A stretch of 64,000 nucleotides of DNA, taken from Prorocentrum cordatum. Lineage: Eukaryota > Sar > Dinophyceae > Prorocentrales > Prorocentraceae. The position numbers and the translations under genes are program-made. How positions within the stretch are numbered: the stretch's first letter is position 1; every line of letters starts with the position of its first letter. Below, piece after piece: positions 54,841 to 64,000 of this stretch. The stretch spans positions 119,558 to 183,557 of the forward strand of contig CAUYUJ010019256.1 of NCBI GenBank assembly GCA_963575745.1, written 5' to 3'. Under the pieces are notes generated by a model, which made no database searches, was not told where the DNA came from, and saw only the letters and a list, made by a program, of their open reading frames with translations.

Positions 54841-55825
54841 AACTGTTGGACATCCCGAGCTTCAGGATCACGGATGGTGAGGATGTCTCAGGCGAAACCC
54901 CAGGCCCGCCCTAGCGACCCGTCCCAGGGTGCGACAGGAAGGAATTGCTCTTCAGGAAGAGTGATATGGGAGGACGCGTGTAAAACCAAGACGCGTCAAC
55001 GATTTGGCAACACACCTTCCCTCCAAGGTCCCTCCTCACAGGTCCCTACGAGAATGCATTCGCATTGCTGGAAATGCTCCTCCGGATGACAACCGTTTGA
55101 GAATTTTCGATCGCGCCAAGAAAGAATTCCTTCGGGTTGAACGCCGCGACCCAACAATTATAGCTGCGTCCTGAGGATCCTGCATCGTGCCAAAGCACAA
55201 GTCTGGGAACTTCGGCACAACGAATACATTTGATTGTTTGCGCCCTGATAGTCTTATTTCGCGCAAGGGCACAGTTCCCCGGACGCAAATCATAAGAGCC
55301 CATTACACAGTTGTGCATTTTTTTGGGCGAACGCACGCGGCGCGAAGACGAGAGCAACACGTTGAACAAGAGCCGCCCTCTATCCGTGAAGGTCTTGTAC
55401 ATGTGTGACACTAATGTGAGCTGGCCGAGGCGAGAACCACATATTTGAAAGGGACCTCCCCCCATCCGTGAAACTGCTGCAACCGTCTAAAACGAATGTG
55501 CGTGGCGCCAACTAAAGCGAGAGCCACGTGCTGATAACGGCCCGCCCTCCATCCGTAAAGCTTACGCATTCGTTTGCAGCGAGTGTGCGCGGCGCTGAGG
55601 CGAGAGCCACATTTTGGAAAGGAACCGCCCCCCAACCGTGAAACGGCTGCAAACTTCTAAAGCGAATGCGTGCGACGCTAAGGTAACAGCCACATGTTGA
55701 AAACGACCCGCCCCCCATTCGTGAAACGCTTGCAAACGTTTAAAGCGAATGTGCGCGGCGCTCAGGCGAGAGCCACATGTTGAAGACCACCTACCCTCCG
55801 TCCGTGAAGCTGCTGCAAATCCCAA
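54841..55825 (+). repeat. Higher-order repeat, copy 2, with 83-bp tandem units
   Basis: Core from about 54857 (unexpanded GGGAGGAC near 54968), then 83-bp units with GCGAGAGCCAC or its variants at 55521, 55604, 55687 and 55770, and CCGTGAAAC in each. Confidence 0.88.
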
Positions 55826-56495
55826 GCCTCAGGATCATAAGTGGTGAGGGAGTCTCAGGCGAAACTCCCGGCCCGCCCTACCGACCCGTCTCGGGGTGCG
55901 ACAGGGAGGAGTTATCTATAAGGAAAAGGACTGGAGGAGGAGGAGGAGGAGGAAGAGGAGGAGGAGAAAAGGGAGGAGGAGGAGGAGAAGGAGGAGGAGG
56001 AGGAGGAGGAGAGGGACCAGGAGGAGGGAGAAGAAGGAGGAGGAGGAAGAGGAGAAGGAGGGAAGAGGAGGAAGAGGAGAAGGAGGACCTCTGCAAAATC
56101 AAAACTCGCCACCGATGCAGCAATAAACCCTTCCTCCGAACTCCCTCTTCATAGTTCCCTACAAAAACGTGTGTTTCTGCACTGCGGGAAGTGCTCCGTC
56201 GGAAGAGCCGTCTGAAGATCTGCAACCATGCCAACGCACCATTCCTAGGATTCCGTGCCAGAATACTATTCCTGGGATTGCAACACCGCAAGACAGCGTG
56301 ACTAGCGCGTCCTGACAATGCTACAGTAGAAAGCGAATGCGTGCGGCGCTAAGGCGAGAGCCACATTTCGAAAACGGCCCGCCTCGTATCCGCGAAACCC
56401 CTGCAAGTTTTTACGACGAATGAGCGCGGCGCTAAGGCGAGAACCACATGTGAAAAACGGCCCGCCCTCCATCCGTGACGTGATTACACATCTTC
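55826..56495 (+). repeat. Higher-order repeat, copy 3, with GGA expansion
   Basis: Core from about 55826. Homologous to copies 1 and 2, but about 160 bp of GGA/GAA (55929-56088) stand where they have a few bases. 83-bp units follow from about 56320. Confidence 0.88.
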
Positions 56496-56780
56496 AGCTT
56501 CAGGATTATGCATGGTGAGGAAGTCTCAGGCGAAACTTCCTGCCCGCCCTACCAACCCGTCTCGGACCGTCTCGGTGTGCGTCAGGGAGGAGTTGTTTGT
56601 ACGAAACAAGGATGTAGGAGCAGGGGGAGGAGGACGGAGGACGAGGAGAAGGATAAGGAGGAGGACGAGGAGGAGGAGGAGGACGAGGGGAGGAGGAGGA
56701 TAAGAAGAAGGAAGAGGAGGAGGCGGAGCGGAGGTGAAGGGGGGGAGGAGAGGCAGGAGGAGGACGACCAAGCGACTCGA
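56496..56780 (+). repeat. Higher-order repeat, copy 4, broken at GGA expansion
   Basis: Starts TTCAGGATTATGCATGGTGA near 56498 and enters a GGA/GAC-rich tract (about 56615-56770). Homology does not resume to its right. Confidence 0.8.
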
Positions 56781-57898
56781 AACGATGGCCCCATGGGGCG
56801 CCTTGGCCCCGCCAAAGAACCTGGCGGCCCGGCGCCGCCGCCGGAAGGGCGCCATCCGCGAGCGCCCGTCGAGGTTTGCACCTCGGGGTCGGGGCAGCCA
56901 CTGGGCGGGGTACCGGGTCAGGTTAGGACAGCCCCGCGGGGAAGACCCAGAGAGCCGAAGCTCCCCAAAAATAGGCGCGGGCGGTCTCGGGCCGATGTCG
57001 GCCTCCGGGGGCCCTCGCCGGGCCTCGGGGCCGTCAGAAAACGAGGAAACGACTCAACAGCGTCGGCAATGCGCCACCCCTGGGCCACATCCACTTGGTA
57101 TCCATTCGGGACGGCGGACCGCTCAGCTAGAGTTACAGCAGGGCGTCTACAGCGCGGCAGGCGGATTGTACAGCCAACGGCGGGGGGTGTATAATATCAG
57201 AACATTGACTGCCCCGTCGCTACCTGCAAGCAGGATTTCTGCATTCCAAAAACGCCAAGGAACCGCGCTCTGGGGTAGCGGAACGAAAGACAGCACGAGC
57301 AAAGGAGGACTAACATTGGTGGCCTCACGGGGTTCGTCCCCGAATTGCCGACCCATTCCTACATGGAACTGCAACCACTGCGCGCACGCGCAAAGCAAAA
57401 AGTTCTGGCACCGTACACCCCACCGGATGAGCAAACCGTTCTAGCAAAAAGTTCAGGAAACGACTCAGGATGAGCAAAACCTCCAGAGCCCGCGCGTCGA
57501 AAACATTGGAGCAGCCGGATTTTTTTGGGGGGAGAGTCCCGCAAGCCTGCGCGCGGCCGCTGGGCGGGCGCGAGCGCGGGGACCTGGCCACCGCTTGGGG
57601 TGCCAGGTCCCCGGTCGTGCCGTCGGACTCCACGGGCGGGGCACGAGGAGGAGGTGGAAGGCACGAGGGAGCGAGCGAGGGCACGAGCGAGCGGGCCAGC
57701 GAGGCGGTGGGGGGGGGCAGCAGGCAGGCAGGCGGCGGAGAGGCAGGCCCAGGACCCTTGTGGCCCGCTCGCGGGCGACCAGCCCCACGGCCCGACTCGA
57801 CCGCGCCCGTGGCCTGCGGCCCCTCGCGGCCTGCGCCAGCAGGCCCTGTGCAACGTTACCTTTGGGGTGGCGTCGCTCCAGAGCGCCGCCTTCTTTCG
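56781..57898. other. GC-rich unassigned sequence
   Basis: No gene recognised. Long Arg/Ala/Pro frames on both strands reflect composition. Confidence 0.5.
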
Positions 57899-58068
57899 AC
57901 CTCCTCCTTCCCCTCCTCCTCCTCCTTCTCCTCCTCCTCCTCCTCCTCCTCCTCCTCCTCCTCCTCCTCCTCCCCTCTTCCTACGCCTCCTTCATCACTC
58001 CTCCCCAATCCTCCTCCTCCTCCTCCTCCTCCTCCTCCTCCTCCTCCTCCCCCTCCTCCTCCTCAAGC
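57899..58068. repeat. CCT microsatellite upstream of LINE
   Basis: Two CCT runs separated by a short CCTACGCCTCCTTC segment, about 120 bp before the LINE ORF1 start. Confidence 0.95.
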
Positions 58069-58188
58069 CATTCCGCCCCGAGCGCATTTTGCATTTTCTC
58101 GGGGTGATTCGCCTCACCTCCACGTGGTGCTTGAGGGGCACCTGTCTTGCGATCATTCGGCCGCAGGATCAGGTTGGCAAAGAGGGCG

Positions 58189-59322
58189 ATGGGCAAGGGC
58201 AAGAAGGCGGCCGCAGCAGCCGCTGACACCCAGGATCCTTCTCTCTGGACCAAGTGCAAGAGTTGTGGTAAGTGTGAGTGGAACAACGTACTCCAGCAGC
58301 GTGGGTATTGGTGCAAGTGCGGCAAGCAGGTCGAGCTCTTCCGCCCCAGCCCGAAGAAGGGGGACGGCAGCAACCAGCTTGCGCTTCGGCCCGACCATGG
58401 CGGAGGCGGAGCAGCACCAGCACCTTCAGCGGCGTCCTCGGAGCTCGTGGCGTACCAGCAGGCGCTGGCAGTCACCACGGACCCAGGGATGCGCACGCTT
58501 CTCGAGGCCCAGATCTGCAAGCGCCAGCAGGCCGCGGCGGCGGAGTCCACTGTCAGCCCCGAGGTGTCCTTGCAGAAGGCGTCGGCGGCGGTGCGAGACG
58601 CTGGGGTCAAGCACGACCAGGCAGTGGCAGCGCTCATCAAGGCCGAGGCCGTCTTGGCTCGGGCCCAGCAGCATGAGCAGGAGGCAGCGTTCACCCTCTC
58701 CAGGGCCGAACAGGCCAAGAAGATAGCGGTGAAGGCGCTGGCGACGCAGGACGGCTTGCTGACCGAGTCTGCCGCCGCCGCAGCCGCTGACGCGGAGGAG
58801 GCGCACCTCTTCCGAGTCTCGTGGGACGAGGCCTTCTTCGAGTCCGTCGACCAGCTGGAGTGCGAGGGCCACGAGAAGGAGACCCTCGCCAAGCTCAGGC
58901 AGGATTTGGCGACAACGAAGACGCACCTCGCGTCCAAGTCAGACGAGGTGAAGAAGTGGCTCGCGGAGCTCAGGGCAGTCCAGCAGGCCATCGAGAGTCG
59001 CATGGCCAAGAAGCGTCGCGGAGACGGGCAAGTACACCCTGGCGGCGGCAGCAGCAGGCCGACGGCAGCGGCGGCAACAACGGCGGCAGCCAGGGAGCGG
59101 CCGCGTCGCCCGCCGTGGCCGAGCCACCCAGCCCCGAGGCAAGGGTGGCGGCCGAGGCTGGGGCGCAGGCGGCTGCCCAGCGCATCAGCGAGACCAAGAA
59201 GGCAGCAGCGGAGGCGGCAGCGGCGGCAGCGGCCAAGGCAGCGGGCAAAGGTGCGCCTGCGTCCGCGCCGACGGCGTGATCGCCGCCTGAGGGGGCCAGC
59301 GCCCAGTCGCAGTCTCGGGTGA
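58189..59322 (+). CDS. LINE ORF1-like protein with zinc ribbon and coiled coil
   Basis: Start chosen at ATG 58189, which opens MGKGKKAAAAAADTQ; the frame is open from an earlier ATG at 58147. Residues 23-44 hold CKSC...CKC (Cys 23, 26, 29, 42, 44), likely zinc-binding, around a short aromatic WNNVL...GYW segment. Residues ~127-190 and ~220-272 are Ala/Glu/Gln/Lys-rich with heptad spacing, likely coiled coil. By position it plays the ORF1/gag role of RNA binding and particle assembly; this is inference. After ~residue 276 the frame turns Arg/Pro-rich, while the alternative frame gives a plausible Ala/Glu/Lys-rich tail ending at TGA 59277-59279, suggesting a frameshift near 59035. Confidence 0.65.
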   Translation: MGKGKKAAAAAADTQDPSLWTKCKSCGKCEWNNVLQQRGYWCKCGKQVELFRPSPKKGDGSNQLALRPDHGGGGAAPAPSAASSELVAYQQALAVTTDPGMRTLLEAQICKRQQAAAAESTVSPEVSLQKASAAVRDAGVKHDQAVAALIKAEAVLARAQQHEQEAAFTLSRAEQAKKIAVKALATQDGLLTESAAAAAADAEEAHLFRVSWDEAFFESVDQLECEGHEKETLAKLRQDLATTKTHLASKSDEVKKWLAELRAVQQAIESRMAKKRRGDGQVHPGGGSSRPTAAAATTAAARERPRRPPWPSHPAPRQGWRPRLGRRRLPSASARPRRQQRRRQRRQRPRQRAKVRLRPRRRRDRRLRGPAPSRSLG

Positions 59323-60120
59323 CTGCGCCGCGCTCGTCCTCTCCCGATTCGGGGACGACTTCAGCTTCACCATCTGAGACGCGCTTTTTTTTTGTCAATG
59401 TCACGGCTATGGGCAAGAAGGCGTGGGGTTTTCGCACAGTTGCCAGGCTGAGGTATTTTAGTTATCTTGCAGCTTGTGAGACTCATGTCGAGTCTGCCGA
59501 CTCACTCGCGCCTTGGCTGGATTCGGCCAGCAAGGCGCACCTCAAGCTTTTTGCGAACCCCGCTCGAGCCACAGGCAAGGCCACCACCCTGCAGGGGCAA
59601 GCCCGTGCGAACGAGGGGGGGGAGTGGATTTTAGCTCGCAAGCACCTCCAGGTGCATTGCTTTGCTTCCTCTGAGGCGATATTGAGCGACCTCACTGCCG
59701 ACGGCTCCAGCGCCTTAGATGGGTTTACTGCGGTTGTCTGCCACCAGAAAGGCTTCTCAATCATTCTCATTACTTTCTACGGTCTTTGCGAGGAAGGCCT
59801 TGCGGGCAGGAACCTTCAGCGTTTCACGCGCCTCGGAGCCCTGCTCCTCCAATGCCGGCTCCCGTGGATTGCGGCAGGCGCCTGCTGCTACTCTGCAACG
59901 AACTGGGTTCTTGGAGAGAGTGGGAGGTGTCGTCTTTCAGGCACCCCTCGCATGCACGCGTGCGCTCGGCGGCGGCACTCATATCGATTACATCGTCGCC
60001 AGCGCCTCTAGCATTCCTTAGATCATCTCTGTCGAAGGGTGCCTTGACGCCCCGTGGAGGCCCCACTGCGGGCTTATCGTTCGGTTGAGGTCCTCCGCCC
60101 AGCAGCTGCTTTGTCGAGAG
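59319..60120 (+). pseudogene. LINE APE-type endonuclease, disrupted
   Basis: Nicks target DNA in active LINEs. The first frame reads YLAACETHV (ETH resembles the catalytic Glu motif), a Trp-Leu-Asp segment, a VVCHQKGFSIILITFY strand and LPWIAAG, after which the expected Asp-Phe-Asn motif is lost at a frameshift near 59880. The next frame gives ERVGGVVFQAPLACTRALGG, THIDYIVAS, a stop TAG at 60019-60021, then VEGCLDAPWRPHCGL, which fits the domain end (the SDHxP-equivalent region). Disrupted by at least one frameshift and one stop. Confidence 0.7.
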
Positions 60121-61231
60121 CTCAAATGGCGCGGAAGCTTCCGCAGGTCCCGAGGCCGAAAGCCATGCCCGTGCCTGGACCGAAGTCCAGTAAGAGCAAG
60201 CCGCGGCCAACGAGCGACGGCTGGCTGCCAGGGCCTTTGCCGATGAGCAATACGACGAGCTGTATGGTGACCTGCACGAGCAGGGCTTGCAAGTCAGTCA
60301 GTCTGCGCACTTTCGAGCGCCTGCCGCTGGTGGAGCTGAAGGTGGCGACGGCGATGAGGAGAGTTTTGGCGCCCCCCTGCCTCTGTCCTCCCTCATCGGT
60401 CCTCCACCTGGGGCTCGTGCCCCGAGCGAAGATGATGATCTCTCCCCTGCAGTCGGAGAGGCTGCTGATGAGTTCCACGAGCCCGCGGATGATAATCAAG
60501 AGCCCCCAGCCCCCGTAAGTGCTGACAGTCAGGAGGATAGCGCCCCCAGGGATCCAGTCTCCTCTCCTGATCTCCCCCCCCCCCCCGCCCGGCTTCCGCA
60601 TTTCTCGAGACGTGGGCCGCGGCTAAGCAGGAGGTGGGCTACATTCCTGTCCGTGGCTACGGCAGTGCCTGGCCAGTCATTCGAGAGTCAGCCGCGTTTG
60701 CTGCAGGTGGAGGGCGCATCTTGGGTGTCAGTGCGCTTTACGAGCAATGGGTTTCTACGGTCGAGTCCGCTATTCAGGAACATCACGGGCTTTCTCAGGA
60801 AGGACGATCCAGGGGACATGGCCCGATTTTCAGGAGGCTCAGGTTCACGTTTTGGCTAAAGCGCGCCAGGAACCGCTGCATGGCATGGCTGCGTGCTGGC
60901 GGGGTCGCGTTTACACCGTCTTGCACAATCTCCATCACCATCTTACCAAATCGAATGGTCGGCTCCAGCGCAGTCGCCTTGAGCGCGCGCGTAAAGATCT
61001 TGCGCAAGACATCCCCGACAGCGTGCACCTGCCTCTTGCAAGCCTGGACCCCGCGGATGGAGCATGGTCTCTCTGGCAAATTTATCTCGTGAGCATCGAC
61101 AAGGTGCCTATTGCCAAGCTTTCTCACCTAGCCTCTGTTGCTAAACGAGTTGCTGGTCGTGCCAGGCGGGGGGGGGGGGGTCCAATCATCCTTGGAAGAG
61201 TTTAGGGCATGGGTCCTGTCGGCTCCCGCTG
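60121..61231 (+). pseudogene. LINE endonuclease-RT linker, frameshifted
   Basis: Pieces in three frames read as one protein: PEAESHARAWTEVQ, stop TAA 60191-60193, EQAAANERRLAARAFADEQY and a Pro/Glu/Asp-rich stretch; then, after the C13 run, ASAFLETWAAAKQEVGYIPV and GVSALYEQWVSTVESAIQEH; then, after a shift near 60810, TWPDFQEAQVHVLAKARQE and LHHHLTKSNGRLQRSRLERA. No catalytic motif is expected here. The broken continuity marks frameshifts rather than introns, because joined frames overlap by a few bases and two joins coincide with homopolymers. Confidence 0.6.
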
Positions 61232-63016
61232 TTGGTGTTTTACACAAGTCCCTCTGCAAACCCCCTCCCCCTCCGTTCGAGCTTACTTCGGAGGGGGGGG
61301 GGGGGGGGGGTATTTTTTCACCCCAGGGATATCGTCGATCTCAAGGCTAGGAAGTGGCACAAACTTTGGAGCCCGTCAGAAGTGAATCTCTGCGAGGTGT
61401 CTGCCCTTTTTGCCGAGATTCAGGCGGCCCGCGACGACGAGCAGCTGCCACCTCTCACGCCAGAGCGAGCCCTCAGAGCCACCACGCGCATGAATGCTCG
61501 GGCTGGCCAGGGTATCGACCAGATGTCGCCAGTCGATATCCAGCGGCTTCCCGACGAGGGGATCGAGCAGGTCACTTCTCTTTTCGAGGCCTGTGAGGCC
61601 CAGCTGACATGGCCTTGGCAAGTGCTGATGGTCCTAGGTCGGCTACTGCCGAAGAAGTCGGGAGGGGACAGGGTGATCGGGCTTCTGACCATGCTCACTA
61701 GAGTGTGGTCACTGGCCCGTGAAGAAGACGTCCGCTCCTGGTCTTCCTCGGCAGAGCCCGCGTGGGACGCGGCCGTCCGAGGTCACTCTGCCATTCGTGA
61801 AGCATTCCTCCGTGCGCTTCATGACGAAGCATATTTCAAGCTCGGCACGGACAACGGCCATGGGCTCCATGACGTGGAGGGGTTTTACGATTCCATTGGG
61901 TGGGCTGTTTTGGTGCGCACCGCTTTGAAGCTGAACTTCCCCCCGACGGTTCTGGCCCTTAAACTTCAAAATTGTATCTGCCCAAGGACCCCTGGCCAAG
62001 ATGGTAGTTTCTCTCAGGCTTTTCAACCTTCGCGAAGTTCCGTGCAAGGATTACGAGGAGGCACCCGCGTTGCACGTTGCATGGTATATTTTATGCTCCA
62101 GCAAATTTCGACGGCCCACGTGGGCATGTCGATGCGGATCTGGATTGATGATCTTTCTCAACGGGTCATTGGGTCGCGTCATATTGTCAGAGCTCAACTG
62201 TTTCGCGTTCTTCGGGATACATGCAACAAGCTCGGCGAGGTTGGTCTCAAGGCGTCGCCTAAAAGTGTGCTGATGTGCTCCAGACCCGCAGACGGGCGTT
62301 TTGTCTCACGGCAGCTGCAGAAGGTAGGCATCAGCGTTTCAGCTGCACGGCAGGCCCCGTATCTCGGCGTGGACCTTGGGAACGGTCGGCCAGCAAGGCA
62401 GGCACGATACAAGCGGCAGGCGAAAGCCAGTGGCATGAATGCCAAGATTCGGCGTTTTGCCCGTGCGTCCAAACAATACCTTGTGACAGGTCGGCTAGAG
62501 AGAGCTGGCGCCCAGGCTGCAGGATCGCACGGCCACCAAATGTACGGAGCGTTTGGATGTTATCGCCAGCAGTTTCGTCGTCGTCTCGGGGCCCCTTTGG
62601 GCTCTAAGGCCAAAGGGATATGCCTCACCACTCTTCTCGATCTGAAAGTTCCAGGGCAAGATCCAGGAGTTAAGTTTCCTAGAGATGCTCTTCGCTTATG
62701 GCTGTCTGTCTGGTTCAGTACCCCAGCTATCCCGCCTATGGTTAATTTGGCGTGGCCCCGTATCGTCGAACAACTTCGTAGCATTTCGCCTTCGCAGGTT
62801 TCTCGGCTGATCAGGGTGCCCATAGCGGCCATTATTGGATACCTTCTGGAGGCTGGTCGGGACCCGCAGGCGCCGAACCTTTGGGACACCCCTGACTTCA
62901 CGTGGAGGTTTTCGGAGTCCGACCTCTCGGGCTTTGAGGACTACTCAGACATTCTCGACGATTTTGAATCCGCATTTCAAGCTAGGTGCTGGTCTCGCGC
63001 GTGTCGACAATTATAG
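61232..63016 (+). CDS. LINE reverse transcriptase domain
   Basis: The frame opens at 61232, but homology starts only after the G18 run (about 61313, FFHPRDIVDLKARKW). With residue 1 at 61232: LTPERALRATTRMNARAGQG at 75-94, WPWQV 127-131, DRVIGLL 146-152 (fingers), motif A DVEGFYDSI 214-222, motif B VQGLRGGTRVAR 271-282, and motif C IWIDDLS 303-309 with both Asp (nt 62147-62152). YLGVDLG marks the thumb side. All three catalytic Asp are present, unlike the 41-kb copy. The frame stops at 63016 just past a shift into the RNase H frame. Confidence 0.85.
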   Translation: MVFYTSPSANPLPLRSSLLRRGGGGGVFFHPRDIVDLKARKWHKLWSPSEVNLCEVSALFAEIQAARDDEQLPPLTPERALRATTRMNARAGQGIDQMSPVDIQRLPDEGIEQVTSLFEACEAQLTWPWQVLMVLGRLLPKKSGGDRVIGLLTMLTRVWSLAREEDVRSWSSSAEPAWDAAVRGHSAIREAFLRALHDEAYFKLGTDNGHGLHDVEGFYDSIGWAVLVRTALKLNFPPTVLALKLQNCICPRTPGQDGSFSQAFQPSRSSVQGLRGGTRVARCMVYFMLQQISTAHVGMSMRIWIDDLSQRVIGSRHIVRAQLFRVLRDTCNKLGEVGLKASPKSVLMCSRPADGRFVSRQLQKVGISVSAARQAPYLGVDLGNGRPARQARYKRQAKASGMNAKIRRFARASKQYLVTGRLERAGAQAAGSHGHQMYGAFGCYRQQFRRRLGAPLGSKAKGICLTTLLDLKVPGQDPGVKFPRDALRLWLSVWFSTPAIPPMVNLAWPRIVEQLRSISPSQVSRLIRVPIAAIIGYLLEAGRDPQAPNLWDTPDFTWRFSESDLSGFEDYSDILDDFESAFQARCWSRACRQL

Positions 63017-64000
63017 CTACCGTAAGTTCATCCAGGGTCTCCGCTTGTGCAAGAACGGCCATAGGCTCGCGGAGGCCATGGTCAACATAGCTACAGGGGG
63101 TTTCTGGACACGACAGCGAGTCGCCGACGAGACCAGAACCAAGATAGATGTTCAATGCCATCGGTGCCACGACGGTGCTGAGACAGCGTTTCACCGCTTC
63201 TGGACTTGCGCGTGCAATAGGAGTGCGAAGGCCGCTGTCGATTCCGACTACCTGGCCCCGCGCGCTCAGACGTTGCACGAGAGCGAGGCTTGCTACTGGC
63301 TCAGAGGCATGATCTCGAAGGCTTGGACAGCTATCCCCCCACCTTCGGACATGCCCTCTTGGATTTTCTTCAACGGTACTAATGACGAGCAGTTGCATGG
63401 TTCCTTTTTGGGCCGTGGGCGTGAAGATAGACCGCTTGTGGTTTTCGGTGATGCCAGTGGCGGGCCCGATGCGCGCGAACCTCGCTTTCGTCGCATCGGC
63501 ATCGCTGTCGCCAATATGAGCTCCTGCAGTCCCCCAAGCGTACGCTCTGCTATCCTTGGGCCTCTTCCTGGGCGTAGGCAAACAGTACCTCGCGGGGAAC
63601 TTTACGGGCTCCTTCTGGCCATTACGTACAGCACGGGATCTCTGATCTACGTTACAGATAACTCTGCCGTCGCCGACGGATGGCATGCTGGGCTCTGCCT
63701 TGAACCATCGGGGGACAACATGGGGATCTGGGACATGATCAGGAAGCAGCTCAGAGACCACGACCGTGACACGTCACAGATTGCGGTTCTCCAGGTTGCA
63801 TCCCATTTGACGGCAGAAGAGGAATTAGAAAAGAAGGTACCTCTGTTTCTCACGGTTGGCAACACGGTGGCGGACGCACTGGCTGGAGAGGCCGCGAAGC
63901 CCGCTCGACTCCCAGAGGCTCTGCGAGCGAAGGTCTGGCCGGTGGAAAAAGACACCCTGTTCCTCAGGCGTCGCCTCCTCCGCGCGGGCCTTGAGGCCCT
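63003..64000 (+). CDS. LINE Cys/His motif and RNase H domain (partial at right edge)
   Basis: Open without a stop from 63003 to the window end, directly continuing the RT after a shift near 62990. It begins NYSYRKFIQGLRLCKNGHRL, then CHRC...HRFWTC (63156-63213), a zinc-finger-like motif. The RNase H domain follows: GDASGG with Asp at 63450-63452, Glu at 63597-63599 (RGELYGLLLAI), Asp at 63657-63659 (VTDNSAVADGW), and GNTVADALAG with Asp at 63873-63875. All four acidic positions are kept, so this domain looks functional in sequence. It would remove RNA from the RNA-DNA hybrid. Confidence 0.82.

Larger units (their letters stand above)
58189..64000 (+). mobile_element. LINE-type retrotransposon: ORF1, endonuclease, RT, RNase H (runs off window)
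   Basis: The most complete element here. In order on the plus strand: ORF1 with zinc ribbon and coiled coil, an APE-type endonuclease, a Pro/Glu-rich linker, an RT with all three catalytic Asp, a Cys/His motif and an RNase H. Frames change at several points, including C13 (60574-60586), G12 (61168-61179) and G18 (61293-61310). A TAG (60019) and a TAA (60191) interrupt the endonuclease and linker. The 3' end lies outside the window. Confidence 0.88.

Noticed and set aside
57981-59009. 342-codon minus-strand Ala/Ser-rich frame
   Set aside because: Antisense shadow of the LINE ORF1, whose plus-strand zinc motif and continuity with the endonuclease are more convincing.

Overview
The window looks like gene-poor nuclear DNA of a large-genome eukaryote, most likely a core dinoflagellate. 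It is GC-rich. I see no operons, no rRNA or tRNA and no convincing host gene. The only recognisable proteins are pieces of non-LTR (LINE-type) retrotransposons whose endonuclease, reverse transcriptase (RT) and RNase H motifs resemble those common in dinoflagellate gene models. That identification rests on motif reading and recall; no database search was possible. Most other long open frames are frames of microsatellites or minisatellites.

Layout. 0-9 kb: a GTC microsatellite, a 14-bp satellite, several short inverted-repeat elements and long stretches of a degenerate CTTGGGGCC-type repeat. 9-13 kb: an array of ~200-400 bp repeats with hairpin-forming cores, changing orientation near 11.4 kb. 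13-22 kb: mixed repeats, a fossil LINE endonuclease at 16.1-16.6 kb and CCT/GGA tracts. 22-25 kb: a 75-bp minisatellite, a second copy of the 14-bp satellite, a 103-bp satellite and an unrecognised 158-codon frame. 26-40 kb: many short terminal-inverted-repeat (TIR) elements in at least five families, very long GGA/CCT tracts and LINE fragments at 36.4 and 39.7 kb. 41-43 kb: a 5'-truncated LINE RT with a damaged catalytic motif, flanked on both sides by CCT tracts. 43-49 kb: CAT/CAG and GTGG-type minisatellites. 49-58 kb: more microsatellites, TIR elements and a higher-order repeat built from an 83-bp unit and a ~450-bp core. 58.2-64 kb: the best preserved LINE, in order a zinc-ribbon/coiled-coil ORF1, an endonuclease, an RT and an RNase H. 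It has several frameshifts, three of them at C13, G12 and G18 runs, and continues past the right edge.

Together the LINEs are the only plausible source of activity here. The short TIR families have no coding capacity and would depend on enzymes encoded elsewhere. Two themes stand out: several unrelated families of short palindromic elements present in 2-5 copies each, and microsatellites that have expanded at a fixed homologous position inside dispersed repeats or in the arms of inverted-repeat elements.
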